From positions 372,001 through 436,000 of the forward strand of contig OAPG01000009.1 of NCBI GenBank assembly GCA_900208305.1: a DNA stretch of 64,000 nt, in the 5' to 3' direction. This document shows positions 39,434 to 50,389 of this stretch, one piece after another. A model generated the notes under the pieces. The model was not told where the DNA came from. It worked only from the letters and a program-made list of their open reading frames with translations, and did not search any database. The stretch comes from Melanopsichium pennsylvanicum. Its lineage: Eukaryota > Basidiomycota > Ustilaginomycetes > Ustilaginales. A program made the translations under genes and the position numbers. Within the stretch, counting starts at the first letter, position 1; each line of letters begins with the position of its first letter.

Positions 39434-41627
39434 TCAAAGGCTGCACGGGCAGTGGATGCGAGAGTGACGTGTGTGAGCTCCGCCTTGCTTCACTGAGTGC
39501 TTGCGCGCCTCGTAAGGTAGCGCGCATCGACAAGATTTCTCGGCATGAGAATGGGAAGGAGGCACGTCATACCACGAGTCAGACATTCGAGGTTCCAGCT
39601 CGACGTGTACTTCCGATCCCAGGTCGACGTCTTTTGTCTTGTGCGCCGACTGTTTGGACCGACAACGTAGCCACGACTAGGGAAAGAACCAAGACAATGT
39701 CAGCGTTAGATAGTAGTCAGCTCTTCCGAAATTTAAAGAGACTAACCCAGTCGCAGACAAAGAGGATGTGCAGGATGCTCTTACAGAGCCTTGCGATCAG
39801 CATCAAAGCTGGCACGAGCAGCCAGCAAATGCAGCGCCACGCCAATTCTGAGCTCGGGTTGAAGTTGTCAGCGGCTGCGTACCCAGGCCTGGGGGGAGAG
39901 AGGGTTGACGACACCAGGCTTACCGCGATGCTGATCTCCGTACACAGCCAAAGCCAACGCTGCCAAACGTTGGAACGGAAAGACGAACCCCCTCAACACC
40001 GACCAGCTGTTCCGATGCGACTCCAGTAGTAAGCCGAGACTGGCATGCGTAACATTCAGATTGGTGTTGAGCGTTTTGAAATCAGAGTGGATTTGTCGTA
40101 GGGCATCGAGCTCGCTGTGCGTCTGGTCGTTGAACAGCTGATGCCGAGCGATTGTCGCTTCCCATGCCGAGACCAAAGCGGTGACAACATTCTGCTGATC
40201 TCTTACTGTCATTTCAAGAGCGCCTGTGCGTGTTTCCAGCTGCACAGAAAGGTGGCGAAGGGCTTCCAGGGGCGCATGCAGCCCTTTTTGCACCATCTTT
40301 GACGCCTTGCTAAGACAACGTTGGACATCCTGCTGGATGTGATCGCTGTGTCGATCAAGAACTTGCTGTAGCTACGCAGTGGATATAACACGAAAGTGCA
40401 TGAACGACACCAGTTTTGTACGGCGGTCAGTCCGACTCACTTTTTTGTACGCACACGTCAATGCGAAAATGTTCTGACGTGCTTACCTTAAGAGACATCT
40501 ACGCGAGGTCATCTTGGTAGTTCTGTTCTGATCAATACCCACAATTGACAATCAAGGGAACTGGAATCAGTCTCTGTTAGAGGTCAAAAGTTAGGCAAGA
40601 CAATCAAAATACTGACCTGAAAGTCGTATTGCATGTGCTCCCTCAGCAACGATAAGTTATGCATCCACTGTTGCCGCTCGATGCGCTCCAGTCCATTTGC
40701 CTCAGCTGCTTGGTGAGTACTGCGACGCCAAAATTGGATCATAGCAATCTTTTCGCTGGTTGCGGCTTCGTACATGTCTCTTGCACGATCTGTCGTACCA
40801 AAGAAATCTTGGGTGCGTTAGTACTGCTGGTCTTAGGAATGCATAATCTAAGGTTTGCCGCCGTATCAGTCTTACCCGTGTCCCTCCAACGCTTCACGGC
40901 AAAGCACATCTGCGGAATCTCTCGAAGATACCCAGCGTAGCTCGACCAATACCGGGTGCTCCTCGACAATGCCCTGAGAAAGACGACAAAATGTTGATAA
41001 GATCATGACACGCTTGTTGACATTGATCAGCAGCGGGAACGTACTGTCGTGTACTCACTCGACACATGTGGCGAAATTCACCCATTCTTCATTGAATACA
41101 GAGTCAACTTCATGCGTGCTCCGGCACTCCCAAGGCACGCTTTGGTTGGACGCGCGCAGATCGCAGATAGTTAACAAAACCGAGGCTGAGATCATCATAG
41201 GTGGTTAATCTAGTTGTCTCTTGCCCAAATCCGGATTTAGCCAAGTACTCACCAAGCATCCGTTCGTTAGGGTCCATATCGGAGCCTTGAGCACATCCTT
41301 TCTCAACCTTGTCGTAGACCAAGGCGTAGCATTTCTGGCCTACGTTTGTCCCTGAAAGCACCTCTTTGGAACAGATAGCAGGTATCAGTCAGCACTTTGA
41401 TTGTCACCAAATTCCAAAGCCCATGACAGGGACTTACCTGATTTGCGAAACAAATTGTGACGCTCTGACGCGGTAAGACCCAAGCTGTCGAGAACGCCGT
41501 CTTTAAATGCTGTGGCTACCGGACTTGACATGTCCTGCCGGACGGAGCTGGGTACTGTTGATACCTCTGCTATGATGGAAGCGATGCAGCACACCAGAAG
41601 GGGCAAGCAGAAAGCGCTGAAGTTCAT
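39434..41627 (-). CDS. KAR5: Kar5/Tht1-type nuclear fusion (karyogamy) protein, 8 exons
   Basis: I reconstructed eight exons: 41627-41438, 41363-41253, 41185-41059, 40973-40876, 40789-40617, 40371-39924, 39874-39747 and 39676-39434. They join in frame to 505 residues, near the 504 of yeast Kar5. All introns are GT..AG (49-245 nt), and intron 4 has a perfect TACTAAC branch site. Kar5 acts at the nuclear envelope and ER in fusion of haploid nuclei. The evidence is an N-terminal signal peptide (MNFSAFCLPLLVCCIASIIA) and a cysteine pattern around QKCYALVYDKVEKGC, LLTICDLRASNQSVPWEC and EEWVNFATCVE. The hallmark YWSSYAGYLREIPQMCF follows. A long helical region comes next, then two C-terminal hydrophobic segments (about 365-382 and 398-424) and a basic tail. 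Intron 5 (245 nt) and the 49-nt intron 6 are the least certain boundaries. Confidence 0.85.
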
Positions 41628-42279
41628 ACGGACAAAATTTGCTGATCGGAGCAACCGAAAGGCGGTGAGAAACGGCGGCGGAGAAGAGATGGATGTCAGA
41701 AGGAAAGGAAGGCATGTCGGTGTACTCAAGTGCTTCTACTAGGACTTTTTTGCACAAGCAACGCTGGACCGTACTCAACCTATCACCAAGAGCGTTCGGA
41801 AACAGACCGAGTTAGCCGCATCGAACGCTTACGTTGGCCGGGCCAACCATAGCCAGGCGTGTCACCCAAATCCGGCATGTCTGGGCTCGATGCTTTATCA
41901 TTAAGGTCGGGCCATCCGACAGCTTGGTTGTTTGAGAGCCGATCGCCTCTTGGATCACCGCGTCGTCCCTCTTTGCGTGACTACCAAGCCATGAGACAGC
42001 TCAGATACATGTAGGTTCAGTCGGAGCCCGAGTGTCTCGGGAACAAGGGTCCCGACGCCGGATACTGCCCATCTAGGATCTAACTAGTTGAGCTCGCACT
42101 CGACATTCAACAAAATCTGGGGAACAATCTTCGCTCATATTGCAATAATAGCAGGGGAATAACAATCGCGATGGACTTGAGAGTGAAAGCGAGAAAGCCA
42201 CACTGCCCGGGCTCGCTCTACGATGAAGCGGGTGCCAGGGCAACTTCAACGTCCAACTTAACCCGCGAAGCTATTGGTT
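41628..42279. promoter_or_regulatory. KAR5 promoter spacer and septin 3' region
   Basis: This 652-bp spacer lies between the KAR5 start and the septin stop, both genes on the minus strand. It contains small inverted repeats (for example CGGGA..TCCCG near 42037) but no clear mating-type response element in my reading, and no gene. Confidence 0.4.
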
Positions 42280-43802
42280 CTAGTTTCGCAGAGAGAAGCC
42301 CTTCTTCTTGGTTGCTTGCGAGACCTTCTCGGGCGTAAGCGGACGGCCACTTTCGAGTCTGCGGCGCTTGTCTTCGAGCTCTTGCCTCTGCTTCTCCAAC
42401 GCATCGCGCATCTCTCGGTGACGTGCGTAGAGCTCCTCCTCGCTCTGCTTGAGCTTGGCCTCCTTCTCTGCAACCTTTTGTTGGAAGACGAGCTTCATCT
42501 CATTCTCCATCTTCCTCAATCTTGCCTCGTGAATCGCACGCTCCTCGGCCATCTTGGCGGCCGGGTTCACCTCCTTGAACACAGAGTGGTCCTGTGTGAC
42601 GCCCATTGCAACCAGCTTCTCGCTTCGGTACTTTTCGTAGAGAACGTTGTTGGTGTGTTCCTTGAGCTCCTCCATGTGTGTGTGAATGAGCATCTGTCGC
42701 AGCTTGACAAAGTCACAGTGCTCCTCGTTGTCCACCTCAATCACACCCCAGGGGTAAGCTCGGCCACGCACACGTCTTCCATCGGGGGCGTCGATCTCGG
42801 TGTTGGAACCGACCACAGCAAAGGGAACCTTGCTCGAGATCTCCTGGATCTCAAGAAGGGTCTCTTCATCCTCGTTCTCGTAGATGGGTGCATGGAAGAT
42901 CTCGATCTGGTGGTGTGCAATGTCGTTCAGGATCCTCTGCTTGAATGCAACAATCTCCTCGTCGGTGAGCGTATCCGACTTGGCAATGACGGGGATGAGG
43001 TTGACTTTTTGGTGCAATCGTCGCATGAACTCAATATCGATGGGTCGCAGGCTGTGTCCGGTGGGCTGGACAAAGTAGATGCACGCGTGAACGCGGTTGT
43101 CCACAAGCTTGTTGCGATTGACGCGATTCTCCTGCTCGAGGTAGTTGTCGAAACGCGACTCGATATTTTCAACGATGGGCTTCCAGCTTTTGTTGAAAGG
43201 TGATGAGCGTGAAAAAGAAGATGGGCGGAGATGTCAGTCTGATGGCTAAAGCAAAATCGAGAATGTTGTGCGAGCGCCGATGCTGGCGACGGCAGCCGTG
43301 TGCATGATCACGTACCTCTCATCGTTATTGATGTAGTCTCCGAAACCAGGGGTGTCGACGACGTTGAGCCTCAAACGAACGCCGTTCTCGTCGATGTCTG
43401 TGTGCGTAAATGATGGGAATTGAGTAAGGGTATCACAAGGTCAGGTTCGCAACTCCATTTACTTTGCGTCTCGTTGCAATATCACGTACCAGAACTGATG
43501 GACTCGATTGCGACCGTTTTTGGTCGCTCTTGGTGTGGAGGAGGCACCTGCTTGCGAGGGTACAAAGTTGTGTTGAAAAGAGTGTTGATCAATGTCGACT
43601 TGCCAAGGCCCGACTCTCCGACGACCATGGCAGTGAAATTGAAGCCTTTGCGAACACTCTTTCGGTGAACCTGGTTGGGCAGGTTGGCGAAACCGACGTA
43701 TCCTGTAAGCTTCTTTCGTCCTGCGACAATGGCTGAAGCAGCACCGCCGGTGTGCGCTGGTGCCGAAGCGTCCACATCGTGAGTGGGAGAACCGCCATTC
43801 AT
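42280..43802 (-). CDS. CDC3: Septin, Cdc3-like, 3 exons
   Basis: Exons 43802-43490, 43397-43316 and 43186-42280 join in frame to 433 residues. Septins are GTP-binding proteins that assemble into filaments at the bud neck, septum and hyphal tip. The start of the conserved region, [21 protein letters not shown], is typical of the Cdc3 subgroup. The P-loop GESGLGKST lies at 62-70, the G3 motif VVDTPGFGD at about 118-126 and the G4 motif AKSD at about 200-203. The septin unique element region (WGVIEVDN) follows. A C-terminal coiled coil of about 85 residues ends in KKGFSLRN. Intron 1 (92 nt) starts GTACGT and ends CACAG; intron 2 (129 nt) starts GTACGT and ends AAAAG. The Cdc3 assignment rather than another septin subgroup is moderately sure. 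Confidence 0.92.
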
Positions 43803-45923
43803 GATGATTGTGTTCTAGATGCAGAGACGGTGTCTAAGAATCCTCGAAAGAGACGATGATAGGGCTGGACCAAGTTGAGTTTCAAGACCGAAGCAGGCTG
43901 CGACAATGAAGGATGACTATAAAATTGGTGCCGTTGACTAGATTGGCACGATGTCCCTCTTGTTTAGCCGAGATAACAAAGCGTCTGCGCGATTCGTAGA
44001 TGGGATGCACGGTAGGTATAGAAGAGAAGAAGAGGACGGGTCGGTGTGTGCAACGATGACGCGCTCCCGGCTTGGTAGACTAGAGGTGTGCGAGGTCGAA
44101 TAATGGATGTAGATGCAAGTGAAAACAGAGCTGGAGATCAAGCGGAGGACGGCGTGAAATTGTTGGAAGGTCCAAGCGTGTGCGTGTACGTGTGTGTGTA
44201 TCAGTGTGTGTGTGTGTGTGTGTGGGAAGAGAAGAGTCCGTGTGCGGTGCAAATGCGCAGCGCAGCGCTAGCCGGACTATACTCTGGCTAGTTTGCTGGT
44301 AGATAGGTGCTGGCTGGTACTGTAAAGAGGCGCGGAGAGGACGACACGCATGCTCAGGCTGCCACAGGCTGCCAAATCATAATTTCAATCCTGAGAATAT
44401 AGGCTGGCTGGCTTCCTGGCTGTTACACTGAGCGAATCTATTGATTCCTACAGATACTTCCCTGCCTTGAGTTGTAAGCGAGCCGAACGATGCGTGTGCG
44501 ACCCAACGTTTGACTTGACTTTGCGTGGAAAAAGGCAAGAGGTGTGGGCCAACATGATCTACTGCGTGTGCGCTGTGCTTCGAAAGTGTGTGTTACATTT
44601 TTCTTCTTCTTTGTATTCAGAGCTGGCGAAGGGGCTAAGTACTGTAAGGCTTAGGAATACATTTCGAGCTGATTTTAAATGAAGGTTTTCAAGGGCTGAG
44701 CGAGCTGGACTTTAACTTTCAAGATTAGGAAGCTTCTCTTCTTTTGAAATTGAGACTGAGTGAGATCATCTGGTACTGTCTCCACGACTCGCGCCCGCAC
44801 AAGCATGAAGGAGCAACAACGAGCTGTAGACCTGGCATGCCACACCGCTGAATCGCGTCTCATTTGAGCCAGGCTGGCAACGTTGTGAAGGTGTTCTCGG
44901 GGAATGATCGCAATAGAATTGGGGCATGCTCGAATGACTGCCCAGACGAGCCTCTCAAAGCGTGTTCAGCGCTGGCCGTGTGATCGTCGACATGAGAGAC
45001 CCATTCCTCACCGCTGAGAGTGTGGCATTTTGATAAAGAGAGAGATCCAAGCTCAAGTTGCCAGATGTCCTTCAAGGTGGCGCGTGCGCTGAGCAGCATC
45101 TTTGATTTTGCTTGAGATGGGGTCTGTTAGACCGAGACAGATCTCTAAACTTATTGCAGTTGCGAAGGAAACGACGACCGGATCACGGCCGACAACGAAT
45201 TCGAAGATGATCTTTGTGCTGTACAGTGATTTCACATTTACAATACAGTAAAATTAATGTATGAACTTTACAGATCTTCGAATTCTGGCCCAAGCGCTGG
45301 CGCGAAGGAGCCTTCTTCTGGAAAAAGTGGTGTGGAACGTGTGCAGGTCTCACGCCGCGCAAACCTTTCCCAAGGGAGCGTGCTCTAGTGGAAAATCCTC
45401 AGCTCAAGTGGCTGTTGTTCGAATAAAAAAATTGTATTCAGTTGAGGGTGAAAATGTATGTGTAAGAAGAATTTCTCGCTTGCAACAGGGTTTTGACAGA
45501 TTTTGTGTTGGGACCCTGGGATGCTTGGGATTTTGCAAGCTGCTTTTTCCGTTAGGCCCTGTGGCGGCAGACCGGGCGGACCACTCTGAAAACCTTTGGA
45601 TTGCAGCGTCGCAGCAGGGGCACAGGCAGAGCGACGACAGCCAACGTGTTCCAGTTGGTCTGTTCGAGCAGAGGGGTGAGAGCTTGCCGTTGGAAGGGCG
45701 GGCTCGAGATCGGCGTCAGTCAATTTTTCACTTGTAACACCTGATTCCTGTCAAGGCCAAGCACCTGTGGCCTACCCCGTCTGAGGAAGCGCTGGATGGC
45801 GGTGTGGCTGCGTCTTTCAACATAAGGATACAAAGAAGTTGAACCATTCGTGAAACCGCTTTCTTCTCGACCACATCCACCTTTCTCAACTCCTACCCCT
45901 TTTCATATTTCACTTTACTCACA
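43803..45923. promoter_or_regulatory. Long divergent spacer between the septin gene and SAH1
   Basis: This 2.1-kb spacer contains a GT run (44178-44225), repeated GGCTGGCT words near 44400-44425 and an ACAGTAAAATTAAT element near 45246-45259. The last 80 bp is pyrimidine-rich, as expected of the 5' UTR of a strongly expressed gene. Frames at 44860-45099 (-) and 45261-45737 (+) have no family likeness and were not called. Confidence 0.45.
44178..44225. repeat. GT dinucleotide microsatellite
   Basis: Interrupted GT run (GTGTGCGTGTACGTGTG... then a pure GT stretch) about 380 bp upstream of the septin start. Confidence 0.9.
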
Positions 45924-47312
45924 ATGCCCAACTACAAGGTACGTCTTGTCAACATCACCGCGCTCGCTGGGAAATTATGTGAAACTCATCGCTAAAACGT
46001 TGCTTACTTTGAACGCTTTGTACAATGACAGGTTGCCGATATCTCGCTCGCCGCTTTCGGCCGCAAGGAGATTGAGATCGCCGAGGGAGAAATGCCCGGT
46101 CTCATGGCCCTCCGAACCAAGTACGGTGCTGAGCAGCCTCTCAAGGGTGCTCGCATCGCCGGTTCGCTCCACATGACCATCCAGACTGCCGTCCTTATCG
46201 AGACCCTCGTTGCTCTCGGTGCTCAGGTCACCTGGGCTTCGTGCAACATCTTCTCCACTCAGGATCATGCCGCTGCCGCCATTGCTGCCACCGGTGTTCC
46301 CGTCTTTGCCTGGAAGGGTGAGACCGAGGAGGAGTACGACTGGTGCCTCGAGCAGACCCTCACCGCTCACCCCGAGGGTCCTAACATGATCCTCGACGAC
46401 GGTGGTGACCTCACCTGGTTGGTTCACGACAAATTCCCCAAGCTGCTTGACCAGATCAAGGGTGTCTCCGAGGAGACCACCACTGGTGTCCACATCCTGT
46501 ACTCTGCCATGAAGAAGGGTACCCTTAAGCTTCCCGCCATCAACGTCAACGACTCGGTCACCAAGTCCAAGTTCGACAACTACTACGGTTGCCGTGAGTC
46601 GCTCGTTGACGGTATCAAGCGTGCCACCGATGTCATGCTCGGCGGTAAGGTCGCCATCGTCGCCGGTTTCGGTGACGTCGGAAAGGGTTGCGCCGAGTCG
46701 CTCCGTGGTTATGGTTGCCGCGTCATTGTCACCGAGATTGACCCCATCAACGCCCTCCAGGCCTCCATGGCTGGTTACCAGGTTGACATCATGGACGATG
46801 TTGCCCCACAGGCCGATATCTTTGTCACCACGACTGGCTGCCGTGACATCATCACCGGCAAGCACTTTGAGGCCATGAAGGACGACGCCATCGTCTGCAA
46901 CATTGGTCACTTCGACATTGAGATCGACGTTGCCTGGCTCAAGGCCAACGCTGCTTCCGTCAGCAACATTAAGCCCCAGGTGGACCGATACACCCTCAAG
47001 AACGGCAAGCGCATCATCCTCCTCGCCGAGGGCCGTCTCGTCAACCTTGGCTGTGCCACCGGCCACCCCTCCTTCATCATGTCTGCTTCGTTCTGCAACC
47101 AGACCCTTGCCCAGATTGCTCTCTGGAACGACAAAGCTGGCCAGTACAAGCGCGGTGAGGTCTACATGCTGCCCAAGGAGCTCGACGAGGAGGTCGCTGT
47201 TGCCCACCTTGGCCGTCTCAACGTCAAGCTCACCAAGCTCACCAAGGTTCAGGCCGACTACCTCGACCTCCCCGTCGAGGGTCCCTTCAAGCGTGACACC
47301 TACCGATACTAA
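45924..47312 (+). CDS. SAH1: S-adenosylhomocysteinase, 2 exons
   Basis: Exon 1 is just 15 nt (45924-45938, MPNYK); exon 2 is 46032-47312. Together they encode 431 residues; yeast Sah1 has 449. The enzyme hydrolyses S-adenosylhomocysteine to adenosine and homocysteine, removing the product inhibitor of all methyltransferases. Splicing of the 93-nt intron (GTACGT...GACAG) restores the family start, [23 protein letters not shown]. Visible motifs are [31 protein letters not shown], the lysine/aspartate pair around [10 protein letters not shown], and the NAD fold GFGDVGKG (about 216-223). The ending is [15 protein letters not shown]. Codons are strongly C-ending, which suggests high expression. 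That bias also creates a 482-codon antisense frame. Confidence 0.97.
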
Positions 47313-48280
47313 GCGTTTCGCTTGCGTAGGGATGTTGGTCACTTTCGTTTGATCTTCTTTTTCTTCTTTTCTCACATGTTCTTGTTCTGCTTTCGAGGTT
47401 TTCCGTGCAATTCTCTCTCCCATGCAAGAGTCAACGACTCACTGTAACAGTACTCAACGGGCTACATCTACCCCCACCCCCACACACTCTCGCACATTCT
47501 TCTCTCCACATTCAGACCCCAATATTTCTCCCGACACTGTCAAAAAGGACCTACATCCCTATAATCAGTCTGCATCCGTAGTCGTGTCGTGCACCCATCC
47601 AAAACATACATCTTTTTCACTCTCAGTCGTGTCAGCAATGCATCATATTCCCCCGACCTTCTCAACAAGGTCACATCACAAAACTCTTCGGACTGTTCAC
47701 GCCGAGTGTGTCTCGTGCCTCAAGACCGCGCAATCGGGATGATGACCTACTAATAGTCAGCTCAGAAGGTCGCTGAGAATGCGGAGGTCTAGCCGATCAT
47801 CCGACTCACTCTTGCGTTCATGCCCTCAGCTGAAAATCGTATTCGGCAGCTTTTGAAGCGCAATCTGCGCGAGGTAAGACCGGCTCTGTTGTTTGTATCG
47901 TTCTCATTGGAGTGTCTACATGCGATTTGGGATCGGAAGACTTCGTCCCGACATCATCTTTCGGTCAGTCCGAAAAATCAGAAAAAAAGAACAGCGTGTG
48001 ATCTGAGCGAAACAGCTTTTTATTTTTTTTTGTTGCATAATTCAGCGTGCGCAAATTACCGGTCAATGTGCCGATTGAAAGGGCAAGGAAGCGGTTGGAA
48101 AGCGGCAGACAGAGTGCCCTTGTCGGTCGGTCATGCGGGTGCGAGATTAGAGGCTGCCTGCACATTGATCGGCCAGAACCTTTGGGCAGCTCTTTGCAGC
48201 TTTGCTTTTAGCCTCCTCATCCTTCTCCTACAACAAAATAGTACAAACTCTGAGCTTCTCTTTCGACGCTGGGACAGTAG
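47313..48280. other. Spacer between SAH1 and aminopeptidase P
   Basis: This 968-bp spacer holds the SAH1 3' UTR and the aminopeptidase promoter. At 47821-47874 a short ATG-led frame runs exactly into a GAG|GTAAGA donor-like site, and GACAGTAG ends immediately before the aminopeptidase ATG. An upstream coding exon is therefore conceivable but unproven. Confidence 0.4.
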
Positions 48281-50389
48281 ATGATAGCCAGATTCAAACC
48301 TCTTTCTATCTCTTCTTTACCCACGACATCATCCCTACTCAAATCATCGCTAGCACAAAGCGTTCATCGAGTGGGTTACCTACACACATTGTCCAACCTG
48401 TCGCACTCTTTCTCCTCGAGCCTTTCCTCGCGGGGTTCCCTCCTGCAATCCTCCAGCAACGGCGTCGCTCTGCGCTTCTCTGGACCTCAATCACAATCTT
48501 TTGGCCTTCAACATCTTTCTCGCCCTTCCTCCACTTGTAACTCCAACAACATGGGTGCGATCGCAACCGGAAGGGTGGACACAACCCAACGAGTTCAAGC
48601 TCTTCGAGAGCTGATGACCAAATACGGTATTGACGCCTACGTCATTCCATCGGGTGACGAGCACGCTTCCGAATACCCCGCCGAATCCGATCTTCGCCGA
48701 GGCTTCATTACCGGTTTCACCGGTTCCGCTGGTTCTGCTATTGTCACCACCAGCAAAGCGCTCCTCTTTACCGATGGTCGATACTTCCTCCAAGCAGGTC
48801 AGCAGCTGGAACCATCCGTGTGGACTCTCATGAAGCAAGGCGAGCCCAACGTTCCCACGTGGCAAGAGTTCTTGAGCAAGAAGCTGCCCAAGGGTACCAA
48901 GATCGGTATGGATACCTCGCTCATCTCTGCTGACGATGCCAAGGATATCACCGCCGAGCTCAACAAGAGTGGGTCCAGTCTGATTGCGATCAAGGATAAT
49001 CTCGTAGATCAGGTCTGGAGCGATCGTCCCAACAGGCCTAGCAAGGAGATTTTCGTACTCGACGATGCAATTGCCGGTCGCAGTTCGAGCAACAAGATCA
49101 AGGAGTTGAGGGACGATCTCAAGAAGAAGAATGCTCAGGGCTTCGTGGCCAACATGTTGGATGAGACGGCTTGGCTATTCAATCTGAGAGGTAGCGATGT
49201 GCCTTACAACCCCGTGTTTTTCAGCTTTGCTCTCGTTACTCTGGACGAGGTCCTTCTCTATATCAACGACAGTCAGCTCACGGATAAGGTGAAGAAGGCG
49301 CTCGGAAGTGAGGTCACGCTCAGGCCCTATAGCGAGTTCTACAACGACCTCCACCAGGTTGGCGCCAGGCTGAAGGAGGGTGAGAAGATCCTCATCGGCA
49401 AAACGGCAAGCTTGGCTGTCCAGGATGCATTGGGTGGGGAAGGCAAGGTCGAGATCGTTCGATCCATCGTCGGGGATCAAAAGTCGATCAAGAACGAGGT
49501 AGAGCTGGATGGATTCCGGCAGAGTCACATTCGAGATGGTGTGGCTCTATGCCAGTACTTTGCCTGGCTCGAGGAGCAACTCAAGGCTGGAAACAAGGTG
49601 ACGGAATCTGAAGGGGCTGATAAGCTCTCTTCGTACCGTCAGAGCCTGGATCATTTCAGAGGAGAGTCGTTCACCACCATCTCGTCCACTGGACCCAATG
49701 GAGCCATTATTCACTATTCGCCCGACCCTCAGAACTGCCCGGCGATCGACATCAACGAAATCTACCTCTGCGATTCCGGCGCTCAGTTTACGGATGGCAC
49801 GACCGATGTGACCAGGACATGGCATTTCGGATCTCCTGCAAAAGAGCACATCCGCGCTTTTACCAGGGTTCTTCAGGGTCACATCGCTATCGATCGAGCT
49901 GTATTCCCCAAGGGCACGACGGGGTACCTCCTCGACGTGCTGGCTAGGCGAGCGCTTTGGGAAGACGGTTTGGATTATAGGCACGGAACCGGACACGGTG
50001 TAGGTCACTTTTTGAACGTCCACGAAGGTCCACAGGGTATCGGGACCAGGGCTGTGTTTAACGAGACCAGTCTCAAGGAGAACATGGTCGTTAGCAACGA
50101 ACCCGGTTACTATGAGGATGGTAAATGGGGTATCAGGATCGAAAACTTGGTCATCGTCCGTCCCGCAAAGACCCCCAACAACTTTGGTGCAAAGGGTTAC
50201 TTGACTTTCGAACACTTGACCATGTGTCCCATACAGGTCAGCCTTGTCGATGCAGAGCTGTTGACAAACGAGGATAAACAGTGGCTCAATGATTACCACG
50301 ACGAGGTTCTGAACAAGGTTGGACCATTGTTGCAAAAGGATCAGCGTGCTTTCGAGTGGTTGAAGAGGCAGTGTAGTGCTCGTGTCTAA
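48281..50389 (+). CDS. Xaa-Pro aminopeptidase P, likely mitochondrial and cytosolic forms
   Basis: The single exon encodes 702 residues. This M24-family metallopeptidase removes N-terminal residues preceding proline. The creatinase-like N-domain begins around residue 97 (RVQALRELMTKYGIDAYVIPSGDEHASEY). Metal ligands lie in DSGAQFTDGTTDVTRTWHFG (Asp 498 and 509), HGTGHGVGHFLNVHEGP, NEPGYYEDGKWGIRIEN and the final FEHLTMCPI stretch. All five are present, so the enzyme should be active. The first 90 residues are Ser/Arg/Leu-rich without early acidic residues, like a mitochondrial presequence. A second in-frame ATG at 48551 (residue 91, AACATGGGT) begins exactly where cytosolic homologues begin. 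Two products from two starts are likely but inferred. Confidence 0.95.
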   Translation: MIARFKPLSISSLPTTSSLLKSSLAQSVHRVGYLHTLSNLSHSFSSSLSSRGSLLQSSSNGVALRFSGPQSQSFGLQHLSRPSSTCNSNNMGAIATGRVDTTQRVQALRELMTKYGIDAYVIPSGDEHASEYPAESDLRRGFITGFTGSAGSAIVTTSKALLFTDGRYFLQAGQQLEPSVWTLMKQGEPNVPTWQEFLSKKLPKGTKIGMDTSLISADDAKDITAELNKSGSSLIAIKDNLVDQVWSDRPNRPSKEIFVLDDAIAGRSSSNKIKELRDDLKKKNAQGFVANMLDETAWLFNLRGSDVPYNPVFFSFALVTLDEVLLYINDSQLTDKVKKALGSEVTLRPYSEFYNDLHQVGARLKEGEKILIGKTASLAVQDALGGEGKVEIVRSIVGDQKSIKNEVELDGFRQSHIRDGVALCQYFAWLEEQLKAGNKVTESEGADKLSSYRQSLDHFRGESFTTISSTGPNGAIIHYSPDPQNCPAIDINEIYLCDSGAQFTDGTTDVTRTWHFGSPAKEHIRAFTRVLQGHIAIDRAVFPKGTTGYLLDVLARRALWEDGLDYRHGTGHGVGHFLNVHEGPQGIGTRAVFNETSLKENMVVSNEPGYYEDGKWGIRIENLVIVRPAKTPNNFGAKGYLTFEHLTMCPIQVSLVDAELLTNEDKQWLNDYHDEVLNKVGPLLQKDQRAFEWLKRQCSARV

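Noticed and set aside
44860..45099. 79-codon minus frame in the septin/SAH1 spacer
   Set aside because: The peptide looks plausible, but there is no homology, no clear promoter context and no consistent splicing partner. It is worth only a transcript check.
45261..45737. 158-codon plus frame upstream of SAH1
   Set aside because: Arg/Gln/Ser-biased translation with no recognisable domain; it lies in the probable SAH1 promoter.
45975..47423. 482-codon minus-strand frame opposite SAH1
   Set aside because: It lies antisense to the clearly identified S-adenosylhomocysteinase and results from its strong C-ending codon bias. The translation has no recognisable motif.
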